Assembly (NCBI GenBank): GCA_030544215.1
Contig: JARZZO010000004.1
Coordinates: 16,976,501-17,040,500, forward strand
Direction of reading: 5' to 3'
Source: Zantedeschia hybrid cultivar
Lineage: Eukaryota; Streptophyta; Magnoliopsida; Alismatales; Araceae
DNA length: 64,000 nt
The stretch's first letter is position 1, and every line of letters begins with the position of its first letter. A program made the position numbers and the translations under genes. The notes beneath the pieces were generated by a model, which was given only the letters and a program-made list of their open reading frames with translations, was not told the origin of the DNA and did not search any database. Shown one piece after another: positions 60,197-64,000 of the stretch.

Positions 60197-61699
60197 CTGC
60201 ACGATGTTTTTTTTTTTTTTTGGAAGGGGACAGTAACTCACAATTTCATTGAAGAGGTTAAGGAAGATACAAATGAAAGGCATGGGGTAACAGCCTTCAT
60301 CACACAGAGGAACCCAAAAGCAAAGAGTACAACACAGAAGGACTCACAAAAGACTGTTTTTATCAAGGGAATAAAACAATGAGAGAATCAAAGGATCATC
60401 TTCTTCCATGTTCTAGCCTTGGACAACAGAATGTGCCCAGAATCTTCATGGAGACCAGCTGCATTACCCCAGTCTTCAGCCGACTTAATTGCTTTATTCA
60501 AAAGACCAGAAGCACTGCGATACTCACCAGAGAACTTCCATCTATTTCTTTTACACCAAATTGTGCATAGCAAAGCAGGACAAATCAAGTACCACAGGTC
60601 TTTCTGGTCAGGAAAAGGACAAACTTGCTCAATCCACCTGATACCAAACAGATTGCACAGAGTCCTCAACTGAACATTGACTGTGCCACAGTTATGGAAT
60701 AAGTGGTTCTGGTCCTCATCATACAGAGCACAAAAAGGACATTTGTAGTTACCAAAATAGAGAATCTTTCTCAGTCTTTGACCTGTAGGTAGCCTGCACC
60801 AAGCAATCTTCCAAAGGAACACTCTAATTTTGTTTGGAAGGAGCTTGGACCAAACAAAATCCTGCCACCATACTTTGCAGCCACCATTGTCTAGGAACTT
60901 TACAAGGGAATTAACAGAGAAGTGACCATTATTGGTCCATCTCCATAATCTCTTGTCATCGTCCAGCGGTAAGATGTGAAAATGGTTTATCATAGAAAGA
61001 AGACTAATGAGTTCTTCAGCTTCCACTTCAGTAGGGTCCCTTCTGAGAGAGATGTTCACCTGACCTTCATTGGAAAGTACCTCAGCAATTGTACTATCAT
61101 GGCTTGTAACAATGGAAAACAGGTTGCTGAATATAGTGGCCAAAGGCGATGAAGAAAACCGTGTATCCTTCCAAAAGGAAATGTGATTTCCTTTACCTAA
61201 TTGAAATGCACTAGAGGTTGAAACAATATCTGCTGTCTTTAGGCTATTCCTTCATATAGGTGACAGTGTGTGGTAACTAGAAGGGTGCAGATCCCATTTG
61301 CTTTTGTTAAAGAAGTATTTGTTTCACACTATATCTGCCCACAAGAAATTTGGATCATCGCCAGTTCCAAAGCCATGTTGCCAGTAAAGCTGTATTAAAA
61401 AGGGCAATTTTAAAAAGACCCACTCCTCCCTGATCTCTACTCTTACACACTATCCCATTTGATCAGATGTAGCGCTTTTTTTTTTTTTCCTCTTTTACCT
61501 CCTGACCAAAAGAAAGGGCTTCTTGCAGCTTCAAGAGTTCGCTCCACTGACCTTGGAATCTTGATTATAGAGATGTAGTAAGTGGCCAAGGAAGATAGGA
61601 CTGATTTGGACAAGATCCATCTTCCCCCTGCTGAGAGAAATTTGCCTTTCCACCCTTCGAGTCTATTCTCAAACTCCCATCATCCCTCTGCACGATGTT
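60197..61699 (-). mobile_element. 5'-truncated L1 LINE with 12-bp TSD
   Basis: CTGCACGATGTT occurs at 60197-60208 and 61688-61699. The poly(A) (plus-strand T run, 60207-60221) and following GGAAGGGGACAGTAACTCAC match the 3' end of the LINE at 5.2 kb, so both belong to one family. It is truncated within the RT thumb, slightly downstream of the truncation in the 5-kb copy. Confidence 0.93.
60388..61690 (-). pseudogene. L1 ORF2 C-terminal part with zf-RVT
   Basis: Minus-strand frames: FENRLEGWKGKFLSAGGRWI (about 61610-61675), GREEWV...KLPFL, then a 251-codon open stretch (60388-61143) with RLWRWTNNGHFSVNSLVKFL, KIRVFLWKIAWCRLPTGQRL and zinc finger CPFCALYDEDQNHLFHNC. The finger ligands C-x2-C-x8-H-x4-C are present. 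A T run at 61472-61489 breaks the frame, and stops precede 61143. Confidence 0.88.
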
Positions 61700-62014
61700 G
61701 TCATCTATCGACATATAGCTTTTAAAATAACTAGTGTTTTTTTTGGGAAATATCTAAACCTAGAGACATGAGACATGCACCATGGAGGGGACATGGCCTG
61801 ATGATCCTGTGAGAAAAAAAAGAAAAAAACACCACGTACCCATGGTGTTTCATTACATGCCACCGTTCTCTGAAGCTACAACAGGAAAATCTGCAGTTCT
61901 CTGTTCAGAACAGCAACCTAAACAAATCCAAAAAAAGAAAGAAAGAAACAACAGTGAGAAGATGGATATTTTCTTTCTCATCCGCTCTCCCACGAAGCAT
62001 GGAATGCAAAATCG

Positions 62015-62275
62015 ATCGATCTTGATCCAGATCGGCCTATTCGGATCGGGATCGGCCATAGCCGATCCGATTCTAAGGGGGAACCGGCCGTAATTGGCCG
62101 ATCCCAGCCAATCTCGGCCGATCGCGGGCATTTCCCCCTTTTTTTTTGGTGGCTGATTCCGGCCTATCCCCAGCCGATCCCGGCCTATCCCCGGCCAATT
62201 CGATTTGGCTGATCAGATCCGGATCAGATCGGGTTCGCCGCGGTCCAATTCGTACCCCCGACCCGATCCAGAATT
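62015..62275. repeat. GC-rich word island (GGCCGATCC type)
   Basis: Dense GATCGGCC, CGGCCGATC and CCGATCCCGGCC words in both orientations, interrupted by TTTCCCCCTTTTTTTTTGG. It lies inside the split MITE. Confidence 0.6.
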
Positions 62276-62630
62276 CCATGCCACGAAGAGAGCGCGAAGA
62301 TGGGGGGAAGAAGCCTCAAGGTTGTGACTTACACGTTCTACTTCTGCTTACTAGAGAAGAGAAGGGGAAGAGAAGTCCAACGGAGAGAGCTTGTGCGAGA
62401 GTCCTGTTTGCAAAGGGTATTGATGCCCTTTCTATTTCATTTCTCCTCTCCTGTGGGGGAGAAATACACTCTGCACAGGAGAAATTTTCTCCTTCCATTG
62501 GGAGTGAGTTTTTTCCTTCGAGTTGGAGGAGGAACAAAGACAGCAAGGACATCAAATGCTTCCTATTTTTAAGGAAGTGATTCATGTGAGAGGAGAAGCT
62601 GTTTAGAACCTCTTAGTTCCCAAATGCACC

Positions 62631-63590
62631 TTACAGTTCCAGTCTCCTTAAAATAATGCACATGCAAAAACATTTGGAATAAATGCCTTTACAGTTTTGC
62701 TAAAGATCCTTGAAGATATGTTATTTAGAACAATTCTACAACTTTTAACATCATGTGGAGTTATTATGAAGAACAGTTATACAACTTTTCATGTCCTGTG
62801 GAGTTTAGGGCCATAAAAAATCATCAAGAACACGATGGGAGTTGCAAAATTTAGATTGTTAATGTGGATGGGTGGAAGGAGAGTTGGAATTAGAAATGGA
62901 AACATTGTTAAGAATGTAGGGTGGCACATATAGTAGATATGGAATGCTTTAAGGGTTGTCTTGGATATATGCAATGTAGGGCGGGAAATTCTCCTGTTAG
63001 AAGAAGGAATTTCATGTGAGTCAAAGGTAGCTGGGAAAGAGGGAGAAGGAAGAAAAATTAAGCTGTAGTTTTTATGAAAGAATTGGTAAGACTAGCAGAC
63101 TAGGAAAGAGTTAAATTTAGTAACTTCATGGTAATGAAGTAGTCTACATTAATATGAGAGAATAAAACTGCAGCAGTTAATCTAAACAAGAACAGTCTAT
63201 TTATACTTACTGATGTAGCTTTGTCCATAACCCTCTGCTGTTTTGCTTTTACTGTTTTATACATTGCAACAGTCCATGATGTAGCTTTTCAAAATGCATC
63301 TCCTTTCACTGTTGAAGTTCTATATATTTTTCTCAAGGAAGAGTTAGTCTACTGGCCACCCAATCCACGTCAAAAGTGAAGCTTATGTAAATTAAGGTGG
63401 CTGATGCTAATTTGTCATTTGTTTGTTCTTGGTTAAAATTGGCTTTTTAGATTGATCTGGAATGATTTGGCAGACTGATGTTGTGGTCTGCCCCCATACA
63501 TTAGGATCAGTCCATCGTTTAACATTTTAAGCGCCTTATCATCTCCTAATTTTGTTGAGGATTCTACTCCTGAATCACCCAGTACTAACA
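62631..63590 (+). other. Putative ATG13 intron, no feature recognised
   Basis: No coding or repeat feature. AACAATTCTACAACTTTT (62730) and AACAGTTATACAACTTTT (62773) form a small local duplication. Confidence 0.4.
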
Positions 63591-63928
63591 AAATTCTATG
63601 AGTAACACTTGCTGCACTGACCCTCAGTGCTGCACTGAGGGTCTGTGCAGTGGGTTAAAAAAATTATTTCTCGATGTTTTTAGGTGGGCCCCGAGGTGCC
63701 CCTACACGTCCGTACATGCCGATCTTTAATCAGACAACCAAAAAAATCTGAAAAATAAAAAACCGAGCCCCAATGAACAGTAAAAAATGCGTTTAATGGG
63801 CCGAGCCCAATAAGAGTAGGCACCTCGGGGTCCACCTTAGAAAATTCAAAAATTATTTTTTTAACCCACTGCTTTGACCCTCGGTGCAGCACTGAGGGTC
63901 AGTGCAGCAAGTGTTGCTCAAATTTTAT
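63591..63928. mobile_element. MULE-type MITE (320 bp) with ~70-bp TIRs and 9-bp TSD
   Basis: The element is 63600-63919. Flanks AAATTCTAT (63591-63599) and AAATTTTAT (63920-63928) agree at 8 of 9. Left terminus GAGTAACACTTGCTGCACTG; right terminus in reverse complement GAGCAACACTTGCTGCACTG; both continue with ACCCTCAGTGCTGCAC and, farther in, CAGTGGGTTAAAAAAAT. Each arm contains its own hairpin, GACCCTCAGTGC-T-GCACTGAGGGTC. The inner part has GGGCCGAGCCC and CACCTCGGGG / CCCCGAGGTG inverted words. Confidence 0.9.
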
Positions 63929-64000
63929 TGCTATTCTTTTTCTTCAAACCTTATATTTTGAAATAGAAAACCATGGTATCCTATAAAACTTGGATTTCAT

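Larger units (their letters stand above)
59660..62630. mobile_element. Third member of the same MITE family, split by an L1 insertion
   Basis: Left end GGCACATTTGGGAACTTTTA (59660) and, in reverse complement, right end GGTGCATTTGGGAACTAAGA. Subterminal AGAAGTACCTCTAGTTAGAAG and CTTCCTATTTTTAAGGAAGTG words match the copies at 57.9-59.4 kb. The LINE at 60197-61699 sits inside; without it the element is about 1.5 kb. Confidence 0.6.

Overview
The window looks like a stretch of flowering-plant nuclear chromosome: AT-rich, sparsely genic and filled with transposable-element remains of nearly every plant class. The alanine-rich, very GC-rich first exon at 18005-18540 and the GC-rich captured gene fragment near 45.6-46.0 kb lean towards a monocot, but that is only a lean. 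No prokaryotic operon, CRISPR array, rRNA or intact tRNA gene was seen.

Only two host loci can be supported. One is the first coding exon of a MINDY-3/4-type deubiquitinase with a ubiquitin-interacting motif (minus strand, 18540 down to about 18005). The other is the 5' part of ATG13, the autophagy-initiation HORMA protein (plus strand from 51566). Two ATG13 exons are visible, and the reading frame then runs into at least 10.7 kb of transposon-rich intron without a third exon before the window ends. Rejoining exons were found for neither gene.

Layout. 1-1.55 kb: decayed L1-type LINE. 3.4-4.3 kb: three-unit repeat split by a solo LTR. 5.2-7.0 kb: 5'-truncated L1 with target-site duplication (TSD). 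7-16 kb: relic DNA with islands of GC-rich palindromic words, a possible LTR-like promoter and a long purine tract. 18 kb: MINDY exon. 19.4 kb: SINE-like element with TSD. 20-26 kb: small MITEs and a probable solo LTR. 26.8-35.8 kb: a degenerate autonomous-type Helitron carrying Rep/helicase and RPA-like genes, with its 5' terminus repeated three times. 37.2 kb: tandem duplication. 38.4-40.6 kb: RTE-clade LINE with a perfect 19-bp TSD. 40.6-44.8 kb: featureless AT-rich DNA. 44.85-48.15 kb: PIF/Harbinger-like non-autonomous element carrying a BTB/POZ gene fragment and a 126-bp minisatellite. 50.8-53.3 kb: ATG13. 53.8-63.9 kb: the ATG13 intron or flank, with a 1-kb foldback MULE, nested MITEs, an L1 inserted in a MITE, and another MULE-type MITE.

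The most interesting material is mobile-element biology. Several MULE-type MITEs with different interiors share one terminal signature (about GAGTAATACTTNCTGCAYTG) and have 9-10 bp TSDs. Others are the gene-capturing PIF-like element, the Helitron with a triplicated 5' end, and islands of locally palindromic GC words framed by CCATAGTT/CCATGG-like flanks. TSD and motif calls come from direct reading; family names rest on remembered motifs, since no database search was possible.
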